Below, piece after piece: positions 24,531 to 32,422 of a stretch of 37,499 nucleotides of DNA. The translations under genes and the position numbers were made by a program. The stretch lies in assembly GCA_017448825.1 (NCBI GenBank), contig JAFSKR010000042.1, positions 1-37,499 of the forward strand, read 5' to 3'. Origin of the DNA: Bacteroidaceae bacterium (GTDB lineage Bacteria; Bacteroidota; Bacteroidia; Bacteroidales; Bacteroidaceae). Positions within the stretch are counted from its first letter, which is position 1. Every line of letters starts with the position of its first letter. The notes beneath the pieces were generated by a model that searched no databases, was not told the DNA's origin, and saw only the letters and a program-made list of their open reading frames with translations.

Positions 24531-24680
24531 TAAAAACGAGAAAAATTTACCGTTTTTCGATATTTTTTTCTCGTTCCCATTATAATCTTATGCTTTCATG
24601 CGAGGATTTACCACAAAAGCAAGCCACAATCGACCTTACCCATAAACGATAAACCCCTTCATCCGTATGCCGTAGGGAAG

Positions 24681-24768
24681 TTACATATCCTTATAGAAAA
24701 TGCACATATCCTACAAGAATATGTGCATTTTTAAGTTGGAAATGTATAAATCCAACAAGGATATGTAA
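24681..24768. other. Cloverleaf-like three-stem structure, includes a terminator
   Basis: An outer perfect 12-bp inverted repeat, TTACATATCCTT (24681-24692) and AAGGATATGTAA (24757-24768), encloses two further hairpins. These are AAAATGCACATAT (24697-24709) with ATATGTGCATTTT (24719-24731), and GTTGGA (24735-24740) with TCCAAC (24751-24756). The larger inner hairpin is flanked by A and T runs and can act as a terminator in either direction; the transporter gene ends 28 bases to the right. The heptamer ATATCCT recurs in the outer and inner arms. Confidence 0.7.
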
Positions 24769-24796
24769 GTCTTATCCCAGTTCTTTAGGAACTGGT

Positions 24797-26263
24797 TTAG
24801 GCTGTGATGGGTTTGTACTTCGGTACGAGAGTCTTCATCAGTGCCCAGGCGATGAGGTAGGCGATGGCGCAGTAGCAGAAGACAATCATGTAGCCAGCAG
24901 GTTTGCCTGTCACACCGAAGAACTGGAAGGCGTCGCCCTGTGCCTCGGCATGGGTGAAGAGCAGACCCGAGCCCCAGTTGATGGCGAAGGAGCAGAGACC
25001 GCCGAACATGGTGCCGATGCCTGTGATGGAGGCAATGGCTGACTTGGGAAACATGTCGCCAATAGTGGAATAGAGGTTGGCTGACCAAGACTGATGTCCT
25101 GCACCTGCGAGACCGATGATGATGCAGGGCCACCAAACGGAGGTGTCTGCCAGCGGCTGTGCGAACATGGCAAAAATGGGGAAGAAGGCGAAGATGAGCA
25201 TGGCGAGCATGCGGCCTGAGTAGGGTTCCATGCCTTTCTTTTCCACGAAGTACTTGGGCAAATAGCCACCACCGATGCTGACCACGGTGACGATGAGGTA
25301 GAGCACGAAGATAAGTGCCTGACCCATCGGGTCGGACGATTTATAACCTAACTCTGAGAAGTAGGCTGGTGCCCAGAAGAGGAAGAACCACCAGACTCCG
25401 TCGGTGAGGAGTTTGCCTACGATGAACGCCCATGTCTGTCGATAAGTGAAACACTTGAGGAAAGGTATCTGAAGGTTGTCGTTGGCTTGTTCGCGGGTTG
25501 GGGCAGTTGCTGTGTTCTCTTCTGCAGCAGGGGCATTGTTGTCTTGCTGAATGTAAGCCAGTTCGGCTGCATTTACGTGGCTGCTCTCCGTTGGCTTGTT
25601 GTAGAGCACAGCCCAGAGGATTGCCCAGATGAAGCCGATACCACCGATGATGATGAATGCCATTTCCCACCCCATGCTTTCTGCCAATATAGGAATGGTG
25701 AGTGGGGCGGCAAGTGCGCCTACAGAGGCACCTGCATTGAAGATGGAGGTGGCGAGGGCACGGTCTTTTTTGGGGAAATACTCGGCGGTCACCTTGATGG
25801 CGGCTGGGAAGTTGCCTGCCTCGCCTGTGGCAAGTACGATACGGCAGGCAAGGAAGAGCCATACGCTCCAGGTGGAGATGAGGAGTGCCATGTCGGTGCC
25901 AGCCTTGACTGCTCGCAGGGCTTCTTCGTTGGGAATGTCGGTGATGGACATGGTGATGACACCGCATGCGGCATGCAGACAGGCACCGATGGACCAAATG
26001 ACAATTGCCCAGATGTAGCCTTTCTTGGTGCCCATCCAGTCGATGAACTTGCCGGCAAAGAGGGAGATGAAGGCATAGAAGATGGAGAAAGCGGCTGTGA
26101 TGAAGCCGTAGTCGGCGTCGCTCCAGTGGAAGTCGAGTGCGATGAAGTCTTTCCATGTGAGTGAGAGCACCTGTCTGTCCATGTAGTTCACCGTGGTGGC
26201 GAGAAAGAGCATTCCGCATATCACCCAGCGGTAGTTGGTCATTTTGTTTGTTGTTGAGGTCAT
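24797..26263 (-). CDS. MFS transporter, ACS family (hexuronate-like)
   Basis: A 488-residue major facilitator with about 12 membrane spans. The first span and loop (ICGMLFLATTVNYMDRQVLSL) carry the NYxDR motif of the anion:cation symporter family, which includes hexuronate (ExuT) and related organic-anion carriers. LFAGKFIDWMGTKKGYIWA is the loop 2-3 MFS signature. RIVLATGEAGNFPAAIKV is the span-4 motif typical of that family. The central loop (about 225-265) is enriched in Ala, Glu and Asn and is longer than usual. No sugar-acid catabolic genes are nearby, so the substrate is open; hexuronate is only the nearest family guess. It starts 35 bases after folB and may share its transcript. Confidence 0.85.
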   Translation of the reverse strand: MTSTTNKMTNYRWVICGMLFLATTVNYMDRQVLSLTWKDFIALDFHWSDADYGFITAAFSIFYAFISLFAGKFIDWMGTKKGYIWAIVIWSIGACLHAACGVITMSITDIPNEEALRAVKAGTDMALLISTWSVWLFLACRIVLATGEAGNFPAAIKVTAEYFPKKDRALATSIFNAGASVGALAAPLTIPILAESMGWEMAFIIIGGIGFIWAILWAVLYNKPTESSHVNAAELAYIQQDNNAPAAEENTATAPTREQANDNLQIPFLKCFTYRQTWAFIVGKLLTDGVWWFFLFWAPAYFSELGYKSSDPMGQALIFVLYLIVTVVSIGGGYLPKYFVEKKGMEPYSGRMLAMLIFAFFPIFAMFAQPLADTSVWWPCIIIGLAGAGHQSWSANLYSTIGDMFPKSAIASITGIGTMFGGLCSFAINWGSGLLFTHAEAQGDAFQFFGVTGKPAGYMIVFCYCAIAYLIAWALMKTLVPKYKPITA

Positions 26264-26298
26264 GTGATTGTTATTTTTTAGGATGGAAATTCAGGAGG

Positions 26299-26691
26299 TC
26301 ATGAACCTGATGGAAGGGCAGGGGAGGAGAGGGTTATTTCCACTCCTGCACCTCGGCAGTCGGAACCCATAGGTGGGTTCTCCTTGAGTATCTTAAGGTG
26401 GACAGTTTGTGCTGTGGGGCACTCGGCAAGGATGGCATGGGCGATGCGCCCCGTCACGTGTTCGACCAAACGGGAAGGTATTGCCATCTCGCGTTTGATG
26501 ATGGCGAGGATGTCGGCATAGTTGATGGTGCCACGAAGTTTATCCGTTTCGATGGCATAGGAAAAGTCTGTGGCGATGTCGGCATCGATGGTGAAGTAGG
26601 CTCCAACCTTCCGTTCTTGTGCCATGGCTCCGTGATAGGCATAGAGACGCAATCCTTCGATGATGACGTGATGCTGTGGTGTTGCCATCAT
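26299..26691 (-). CDS. folB: Dihydroneopterin aldolase
   Basis: A 130-residue enzyme of folate synthesis that converts 7,8-dihydroneopterin to 6-hydroxymethyl-dihydropterin and glycolaldehyde. The N-terminal YAYHGAMAQERKVGAYF holds the conserved Glu (E26), INYADI holds the Tyr (Y58), RLVEHVTGRIA holds the pterin-anchoring Glu (E77), and VHLKILKENPP holds the catalytic Lys. Length is slightly above the family's 118-122, with a short unrelated tail after VEITLSSP. The start overlaps the stop of the preceding gene, a detached NrdJ-type domain protein, by four bases, so they are translated from the same message. Confidence 0.92.
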   Translation of the reverse strand: MMATPQHHVIIEGLRLYAYHGAMAQERKVGAYFTIDADIATDFSYAIETDKLRGTINYADILAIIKREMAIPSRLVEHVTGRIAHAILAECPTAQTVHLKILKENPPMGSDCRGAGVEITLSSPALPSGS

Positions 26692-27365
26692 CCTTCCGTG
26701 TTTCTGCTTTCATCACGGGGAGTCGTTTCGTCTGCGAAGTCTTCCCCGTCATTGATGTACTTTTTCAGCGCACGTGCAACACCTGCTGCCCATGTGTTGA
26801 TGTTCTCGTTTTCCAGTTGCAGCGAACTAACCAATTTGATGACATGGGTGAGGGGCATACGGTAGCGGAGGATGCCGCTGATGAGTTTGGCGTAGTTCCA
26901 GTATTCTTTGTTAAAGCGTTCGGAGAGCCCTTCGACGGTGGTCTTGTAGCCACGGCGGTTGACGAAGGTGAAGTCGTACCGCTTGGTGCCGTCGGGTTCA
27001 ACCGCCTTGATGATGTGTCCTTTGGTGACGGTCTTGGGCAGGGCGATGCCGTCCTCGTCATCGAGCACGCCTGTGAAAATCTCGTAGGGATAGCCGTCAA
27101 GCAACCCCACGAATGCGACCCACTTCTCCTTCTTGTTCTGGAACTTCACCACGTCACATTCGAGGCTGACGGGACGTTTTTCTGTGATTTCAAACTGTGG
27201 GCGATAGGTGTAAATTTCGTTGTCGAGCAGTGACAACAGTTCCTCTCGCTCTTCATTCTCTTCCATTTCGGAATCGTATGGGGCAAGAGCCTTTCTCAGT
27301 TTCTTTTCCCCAAATTCAGCCAAAGTATTCAGAATGTTGGTTGATAAAGATTGTACCAGTGACAT
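26688..27365 (-). CDS. Stand-alone NrdJ C-terminal-domain (TSCPD-like) protein
   Basis: A 225-residue protein that matches the C-terminal region of Bacteroidetes adenosylcobalamin-dependent ribonucleotide reductase. Points of similarity from memory of that family are ECDVVKFQNKKEKWVAFVGL, LDGYPYEIFTG, LPKTVTKGHIIK, EGLSERFNKEYWNYAKLISG, LRYRMPLTHVIKLV and WAAGVARALKKYI. The ~600-residue catalytic barrel with its active-site cysteines and B12 site is missing, and the zinc-ribbon CxxC tail that ends NrdJ is replaced by an acidic, Arg-rich tail. The N-terminal ~65 residues (helical, acidic) are not from NrdJ. It overlaps folB by four bases. It may be a regulatory or nucleotide-binding paralogue; function unknown. 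Confidence 0.75.
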   Translation of the reverse strand: MSLVQSLSTNILNTLAEFGEKKLRKALAPYDSEMEENEEREELLSLLDNEIYTYRPQFEITEKRPVSLECDVVKFQNKKEKWVAFVGLLDGYPYEIFTGVLDDEDGIALPKTVTKGHIIKAVEPDGTKRYDFTFVNRRGYKTTVEGLSERFNKEYWNYAKLISGILRYRMPLTHVIKLVSSLQLENENINTWAAGVARALKKYINDGEDFADETTPRDESRNTEG

Positions 27366-27507
27366 ATTAAATTATTTACGATTTGTGACTTGACAAATAA
27401 TCATCTACAAATGCCAATTGTTGTTTTGGTGTTGCGAACAAATGTTAAGTAGAGACAAAAATACGGCACTTTTTTGACATGACAAAGAAAATGTGAAAAG
27501 AAATGAC

Positions 27508-27515
27508 TACCTTTG
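27508..27515 (+). promoter_or_regulatory. -7 box for the nitroreductase gene
   Basis: TACCTTTG matches TAnnTTTG and lies 44 bases before the ATG at 27559. No convincing TTTG is found 19-21 bases upstream, so this is a half-supported call. The rest of the 27366-27558 gap is AT-rich with no other feature seen. Confidence 0.5.
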
Positions 27516-27558
27516 GGCAAAATTATAAAGAGTATTTGATAAAATAGTAATTTGAACG

Positions 27559-28293
27559 ATGAATTTTCAGGAAAGAAGGACCATCCGGAAATATAAAAAG
27601 GATGATATTCCAACAGAGCAGTTGGAGGCGTTGCTTTTTCAGGCATCGCGTGCAGCAACAATGGGAAATATGCAACTTTACAGTGTTGTGGTGACTCGTT
27701 CTGAGGAAATGAAAGAGAAACTTTCTCCGTTGCATTTTGGACAGCCGATGGTGAAAGAGGCACCCGTGGTGCTTACTTTTTGTGCCGATTTCAATCGCTT
27801 TACCCAATGGTGCAAACAGCGTAATGCTGATGCAGGTTATGACAATATCCTCTCGTTTATGAATGCGGTGAGTGATACACTGCTTTATGTGCAAGCATTC
27901 TGTACATTGGCGGAGGAAACGGGATTAGGTACGTGCTATCTTGGTACGACGCTATACAATCCACAGGGCATCATAGACCTGTTGAAACTGCCCAAGTTGA
28001 CTTTCCCCGTGGCGACCATCACAGTGGGCGTGCCAAACGAATGCCCTGAACAACCAGATCGTCTCCCCCACTTGGCATACATTCATGAGGAAACATATCA
28101 AAGCTATACTCCTAATCAGTTGGACATCATCTATTATTTCAAGGAACAATTGGAAGAGAATCAAAAGTTTGTGGAAATCAACAAGAAAGAAAATCTTGCA
28201 CAAGTGTTCACCGATTGTCGTTATACACGAAAGGACAATGAGGCGATGTCAGCAGGACTGCTTGAAGCACTAAAAAAGCAGGGCTTCCTTTGA
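27559..28293 (+). CDS. Nitroreductase-family FMN oxidoreductase
   Basis: A 244-residue flavoprotein of the NfsA/Frp-like branch. The opening FQERRTIRKYKKDDIP carries the Arg pair that binds the FMN phosphate. ASRAATMGNMQLYSVVV is the second flavin-binding segment. LAEETGLGTCYLGTTLYNPQG is the conserved central helix and strand. GVPNECPEQPDRLPHLAYIHEETY is the typical active-site-covering segment of this branch. It would reduce nitroaromatics or quinones with NADPH; the true substrate is not known. It stands alone between divergent and convergent minus-strand genes. Its stop codon lies inside the loop region of the terminator hairpin. Confidence 0.9.
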   Translation: MNFQERRTIRKYKKDDIPTEQLEALLFQASRAATMGNMQLYSVVVTRSEEMKEKLSPLHFGQPMVKEAPVVLTFCADFNRFTQWCKQRNADAGYDNILSFMNAVSDTLLYVQAFCTLAEETGLGTCYLGTTLYNPQGIIDLLKLPKLTFPVATITVGVPNECPEQPDRLPHLAYIHEETYQSYTPNQLDIIYYFKEQLEENQKFVEINKKENLAQVFTDCRYTRKDNEAMSAGLLEALKKQGFL

Positions 28294-28309
28294 AGGAAAC
28301 CCTGCTTTT
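28274..28309 (+). terminator. Terminator overlapping the nitroreductase stop codon
   Basis: AAAAGCAGGG (28274-28283) pairs with CCCTGCTTTT (28300-28309), and an inner TTCCT/AGGAA pairing brings the stop codon TGA (28291-28293) into the loop. It is followed by only a short T-run (28306-28309). The A-run on the left arm lets it act also on the convergent dnaA transcript. Confidence 0.8.
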
Positions 28310-28366
28310 GTGAGCACCTATCGTAACTTTGACAGTGCATGGCACATCTCTGAATGTGTGTATGGC

Positions 28367-29776
28367 TTATTTGTGAGGACATTTTAACTCATCCATCAAT
28401 TCTTCCACATCCCTACGTGTATTTTCGTCAACCTCCATCATATCCTTTATCTGTTTGAGTGCATGGATGACTGTGGCGTGGTTACGGTTGCCGATATGGA
28501 CGCCTATCTGTACGTGTGATTTATCGGTCAATTGCGCTGCTAAATACATGGCAATCTGGCGTGCATAGGCAATTTGCTGGGTACGGATGCGTGATTCCAG
28601 TTGACTGACTTTTAATTTGAAACGTTCACAAACACATTGTTTCACATCTTCGATAGTGATAGGCTTTTCCGTCGTATCAATGAAGCGTGGCATAACTTTC
28701 TTAACTAAGGCCATATTGATGTCACAGTTATAGACAACAGAATAGGCCATGAGTGAGTTAATCATGCCTTCAAGGTCACGTACGCTCTCGTCAATGTTCT
28801 CAGAAATGAATCTTAGCACATTAGCAGGAATCTTAAGACCATCTTGATCCACCTTCGCCGACAAGATATTGAGGCGTAAATGTTGGGTGGGCTTCTCTAT
28901 CTCTGCTTGCATTCCCCACTTGAAACGGGTGAGCAGTCGGTCTTCCAAACCTTGGATGGCGATGGGGGGACGGTCAGCCGAAAGGATAATTTGTTTGCCG
29001 TTGATGTGCAAGTGGTTAAAGATGTGGAAAAACGTGTTCTGAGTTTGTGTCTTACCCGAAAGTTCCTGCACATCATCCAAAATCAGCACATCAATGGTCT
29101 GATAGAATCGGATAAAGTCATTTACCTTGTTCTGGCGTACTGCATCTGTATATTGTACGGTAAAGAGGTGAGCTGAAAGGTAGAGCACACGCATCTGTGG
29201 ATGCAGTTCCTTGATACGCCATCCGATGGCATTGATGAGATGGGTCTTGCCACATCCCGAAGGGCCATAAACGAAGAAGGGGTTGAAGGTTTTGCTGGGT
29301 TTCTGGGCGATAGATTCACCAACAGAACGCGCCAGCCTATTACTGTCGCCTTCAATGTAGTTGTCAAACTTATAGTAAGGGTAGAGTTGAGAATCAAGGT
29401 CTTGTACTTGTGGAGCTGTAACATCATCTGGCGATTTACGTGCATCTTTACGCGAAGGGCCATTGATGACCATTGGGGTGATATCTGTCTTTTCTCTTAC
29501 CGCACCACCTGTAGATGTTTTTACTACAGGAATATTATAATAAAGTGCTTTGACGTTGTTGTTGAAAACTCGTTTGAAAGTAGAAACCATCAATGGAAGG
29601 AAATTCTCCTCTAAGAAGCTTTTCACAAATTCGCTTGGTACATCAAGTACCAAATCGCCATCCTTGAAACTGTGTAGTTTCACGAAAGCAAATGATGCTG
29701 CGAATTGTTCTGGGGTCATGTTGTCACGAAAGATGTCGAGACATTTTTCCCACAGTTCTTTTGGAGCTTTTCCCAT
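28367..29776 (-). CDS. dnaA: Chromosomal replication initiator DnaA
   Basis: A 469-residue AAA+ protein that opens the replication origin. Domain I covers about 1-85 (LWEKCLDIFRDNMTPEQF), and a short variable linker about 86-130. Domain III has Walker A GPSGCGKT (171-178), Walker B LILDD (231-235), sensor I IILSADRPP and box VII LEDRLLTRFKWG. Domain IV ends with the origin-binding signature GNRNHATVIHA (about 429-439). All motifs are intact and the length is normal. A promoter with TTTG and GAACTTTG lies 64-94 bases upstream. The gene is not followed by dnaN or recF, the arrangement common elsewhere; in Bacteroidales dnaA often stands alone. Confidence 0.97.
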   Translation of the reverse strand: MGKAPKELWEKCLDIFRDNMTPEQFAASFAFVKLHSFKDGDLVLDVPSEFVKSFLEENFLPLMVSTFKRVFNNNVKALYYNIPVVKTSTGGAVREKTDITPMVINGPSRKDARKSPDDVTAPQVQDLDSQLYPYYKFDNYIEGDSNRLARSVGESIAQKPSKTFNPFFVYGPSGCGKTHLINAIGWRIKELHPQMRVLYLSAHLFTVQYTDAVRQNKVNDFIRFYQTIDVLILDDVQELSGKTQTQNTFFHIFNHLHINGKQIILSADRPPIAIQGLEDRLLTRFKWGMQAEIEKPTQHLRLNILSAKVDQDGLKIPANVLRFISENIDESVRDLEGMINSLMAYSVVYNCDINMALVKKVMPRFIDTTEKPITIEDVKQCVCERFKLKVSQLESRIRTQQIAYARQIAMYLAAQLTDKSHVQIGVHIGNRNHATVIHALKQIKDMMEVDENTRRDVEELMDELKCPHK

Positions 29777-30164
29777 TGTTTCTACTGAAATCTATATATG
29801 TTTTAATTTAGGTTTTGGAGTTTTCTGATTTTTCGAATGCAAAGTTCGTCTTTTTTTTTGTAACGACAAAATTTGATTTTTTTGCCGTTTATCTTTTATT
29901 TCAGAAAGTGCCCTATTTCAACCATTTACGTTCTTTAAGTTAAATGGGGTGTTGTTTGATATTATAAAAATATTTTCTCTTGATAAACAACTAATTATAA
30001 AAATGTTTCACATGTAAAACAAATCGTAAAGATACTTTCTTAATCATCTCTAATTGGTTGTTTTTTATATGTTTTTCTTACATTTGAAGTTTTGCTCAAA
30101 GAGAATTTCTTCTGTTTGAACAAAATTTAAATAATGTATCTTTATTGGCTTTTTTTAGATAACC
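29777..30164. other. AT-rich region upstream of dnaA, possible origin area
   Basis: This 388-base gap contains no gene. It is strongly AT-rich, with several runs of T and A (for example near 29851-29885 and 30061-30070). An 18-base near-palindrome, TGTTTCACATGTAAAACA, lies at 30004-30021; one base pair is mismatched, and its left half equals the left half of the ParB site parS. No good match to the DnaA box TTATCCACA was seen on either strand, so an origin here is not shown. Confidence 0.4.
29840..29870 (-). promoter_or_regulatory. Promoter of dnaA
   Basis: On the minus strand TTTG (29870-29867) and GAACTTTG (29847-29840) are 19 bases apart, close to the Bacteroidetes -33/-7 consensus (first base of the -7 box differs). 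The start codon lies 63 bases further on. Confidence 0.6.
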
Positions 30165-31064
30165 TTATTTGTCCTTTTTACCAAAAAGAGAGAAATGAAC
30201 GTATCGTTTCGGATGCAGTCGGAAGTCTTCCAGGAGACGTGATGAATTCATCATTGTTGAATCAAGATGTAGGGCGATACTGTTATCGTTCATCAACATG
30301 CCGAGTGACGTTTCTTTACTGTTCATGGCCGTATTAATCTTGAAGGTCATATCTTGTATAGTGCCAAGTGTAGCATCCGCTTTCTGAGCAATGCCAAGCA
30401 TATCGATCTGGTTCAAATTGTTGGTTGTTGTTTCCAGATTGGTGCAGATGGTGTTAGTCTTCGCCATCAGTTGTGGCACATCCCTACCTAACAATCCGTT
30501 GATTTGCCTTGTTGTCATTTTCAAGTCGGCAGATACAGTCTCCATATTGTGCAAGGAAGAGGCAAGGGCTGGATCGTTTGCCAAAATGTTGAGTGCGGTC
30601 AGGATAGAATCGACTTTGGGTAACATCTTTTCCACTTCTGGAATCATGGCACCTGCAGCAGACATTAAGTCTGTCATTGGAGCACCCATGATTGTGTCAC
30701 CTGGTTGCAACAAAGCAGTGGGGTCGGGACCCAGTTTCAGATTCATCATGGCACTGCCCAGCATCTCCTTGGTCATATAGACACTCGTGCCTTGTGGAAT
30801 CTGGAAATTGGGATTTACGTTAATCTCTACAGTGAGGTTTTGTTTTTCGGAATTGAAGGTAATGGCTTTCACGTTACCGACTTTCAAACCATTGGCACGT
30901 ACATCTGATGCCGTAGGCATTCCTTGTACGTCTGCGATTTCCACGAAGTAGGACACGTCATCGCTGAACAGTTTCAATCCTTTCAGAAAAATGATGCCAA
31001 CATAAACAATGGCAACGGCGATTATGGCTACGCCTGCGATTTTTATTTCCTTACTAATTTTCAT
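30165..31064 (-). CDS. MCE/MlaD-family lipid-transport protein
   Basis: A 299-residue inner-membrane-anchored protein. One N-terminal span (about 8-28, IAGVAIIAVAIVYVGIIFL) precedes the MCE domain (about 36-115: YFVEIADVQGMPTASDVRANGLKVG, VYMTKEMLGSAMMNLKLG). The MCE domain forms hexameric rings that shuttle phospholipids between membranes. A long C-terminal helical part (about 130-285, rich in Asn, Thr, Met and Leu heptads) would form a needle-like tube, as in longer MCE proteins. The MlaE permease and MlaF ATPase are not in the window. It lies 31 bases after a cell-wall amidase gene in the same direction, an arrangement frequently seen in Bacteroidales from memory. Domain assignment is confident; the pathway is inferred. 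Confidence 0.9.
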   Translation of the reverse strand: MKISKEIKIAGVAIIAVAIVYVGIIFLKGLKLFSDDVSYFVEIADVQGMPTASDVRANGLKVGNVKAITFNSEKQNLTVEINVNPNFQIPQGTSVYMTKEMLGSAMMNLKLGPDPTALLQPGDTIMGAPMTDLMSAAGAMIPEVEKMLPKVDSILTALNILANDPALASSLHNMETVSADLKMTTRQINGLLGRDVPQLMAKTNTICTNLETTTNNLNQIDMLGIAQKADATLGTIQDMTFKINTAMNSKETSLGMLMNDNSIALHLDSTMMNSSRLLEDFRLHPKRYVHFSLFGKKDK

Positions 31065-31095
31065 ACAGTCATTTTTTTAGTTGCAATTTTATGGA

Positions 31096-32232
31096 TTATT
31101 CTTCAAAAGTGACAATGAATGCATCGGGGAATTTGTTAAGTATTGACTTGCGTAGTTGCTTCGCTTCGTCAAGGGTTGATGCATTGCCATATGTGTAGGT
31201 GTATCGATTTCCTCCTTGTTGGTGCATTTCACATTTTAAGCCCTTAAACTGTTTGTCGTTGCTGTTCAGTTTGACACTGCCAGACAACACCTGTACCTTA
31301 TAGACCTTCTTTTTCTCCGTTGTCTTTTCAGATATTGTTGAGGTCTTAGAGTTGGATATATTGGTTGTGTGAGATTTATCTTCTGCACGGGTTTCCACTT
31401 CGTCTTGTGTGGTTGGGGCGGGGGTGGGTTTCTCCAGTTTTGCATCTTTACCTGTTCGCTGCGAAGCATAGTTTGCGATGGCGTTATATATACTTTTTGC
31501 CATCAGGTTTTGACCATCTTTTGATAACAAAAACCTCTCTTCATCAGGAGTGGAGATGAATCCCACTTCCAGTAGTACACTGGGCATATAAGTTTTACGG
31601 AGCACAGCAAGATTGGCTTGGCGCACTCCCATATCCTTGCGTCCAGCCGTATGCACCATTTCTTTTTGAGCCATTTTTGCAAAGGCGACGCTTTCTTTCA
31701 TGTCGTGGTCTTGCATCAGTTCAAACATAATGTCACTCTCAGCTGAAGCGTTGTAATTATATTTCTTGGCAGCCTCACCCTCAAGGGCAATGACCGAGTT
31801 CTCTCGTTTTTCTACTTCGAGATTCGTTCCTATCGATTTGAGACTTAAAGTGTAAGACTGTACCCCGTAGGCATAATGTTTAGCTTCTTTGGGTAACGAG
31901 TTAACGTGGATGGACACAAACAAGTCTGCCTTTGCTTTGTTGGCAATTTCTGCTCGCCGTCCCAATTCGACGAACACATCTGTAGAACGAGTATAGACCA
32001 ATTTGATTTCAGGATGGTTCTTTTTCAGTAATCTCCCCACCTCCATGGTGATGCCAAAGGCAATATCTTTCTCCCGATGTGATGACACTGAACCGAGTGT
32101 TCCAGGATCTTTCCCTCCATGTCCAGCATCAAGTACTACCACAAAGCCTCCCCCCTCTGTCTTTGCCACTGAAGGTTGAACGGCACACAGCAATCCTATT
32201 ATATATATAATAATGTGTAGAAATCGTCGCAT
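31096..32232 (-). CDS. N-acetylmuramoyl-L-alanine amidase with SPOR-like domain
   Basis: A 378-residue exported wall hydrolase that cuts the peptide from muramic acid. A signal peptide (about 1-23) precedes an Amidase_3 zinc domain (about 28-255). The zinc ligands and catalytic residue are visible: His38 in LDAGHGGKDPG, Glu54 in SSHREKDIAF, His109 in FVSIHVNSL and Glu222 in VLLEVGFISTP. A low-complexity linker (about 260-305) leads to a C-terminal SPOR-like domain (VYKVQVLSGSVKLNSND ... TLDEAKQLRKSILNKFPDAFI), which binds denuded septal glycan. The protein is therefore likely a daughter-cell-separation amidase of the AmiC type. The MCE protein gene follows after 31 bases. Confidence 0.93.
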   Translation of the reverse strand: MRRFLHIIIYIIGLLCAVQPSVAKTEGGGFVVVLDAGHGGKDPGTLGSVSSHREKDIAFGITMEVGRLLKKNHPEIKLVYTRSTDVFVELGRRAEIANKAKADLFVSIHVNSLPKEAKHYAYGVQSYTLSLKSIGTNLEVEKRENSVIALEGEAAKKYNYNASAESDIMFELMQDHDMKESVAFAKMAQKEMVHTAGRKDMGVRQANLAVLRKTYMPSVLLEVGFISTPDEERFLLSKDGQNLMAKSIYNAIANYASQRTGKDAKLEKPTPAPTTQDEVETRAEDKSHTTNISNSKTSTISEKTTEKKKVYKVQVLSGSVKLNSNDKQFKGLKCEMHQQGGNRYTYTYGNASTLDEAKQLRKSILNKFPDAFIVTFEE

Positions 32233-32249
32233 AATGTGTAAATTCGTTG

Positions 32250-32257
32250 CAAATTTA
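32250..32257 (-). promoter_or_regulatory. -7 box for the amidase-MCE pair
   Basis: TAAATTTG on the minus strand matches TAnnTTTG and lies 17 bases before the start codon at 32232. The usual upstream TTTG is not seen, and the region instead holds a stable hairpin (GCTATGGAAAA at 32274-32284 with TTTTCCGTAGC at 32301-32311). Confidence 0.45.
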
Positions 32258-32273
32258 TAAAAAATAGTTGAAT

Positions 32274-32311
32274 GCTATGGAAAAAGTTCGAAAGAATTTC
32301 TTTTCCGTAGC
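32274..32311 (-). terminator. Hairpin between the lipoprotein and amidase genes
   Basis: An 11-bp stem with one G-T pair closes a 16-base loop. On the minus strand it is preceded by TTGCTACGG and followed by CATAGCATTCAACTATTTTTT, a T-run nine bases later. It may end the transcript of the DUF2807-like gene, whose stop is 112 bases before it. A second small hairpin, CATCAAG/CTTGATG, lies directly after that stop at 32401-32422. Confidence 0.45.
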
Positions 32312-32422
32312 AATTTTCTACTTACAGAACAGGATAGCGTAACTCAATGCCTCTTTCTTTATTCAAAAATGTATCACCAAAGAATAGGGTCTTGTCACCA
32401 CATCAAGCAATTTCTCTTGATG

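Noticed and set aside
24461-24652. Small plus-strand open frame in the AT-rich gap (63 codons)
   Set aside because: No start signal and no recognisable domain; it overlaps the SPFH promoter.
29777-30164. Replication origin with DnaA boxes
   Set aside because: No TTATCCACA-like boxes were found on either strand; only AT-richness and one palindrome remain, so I list the region without calling an origin.
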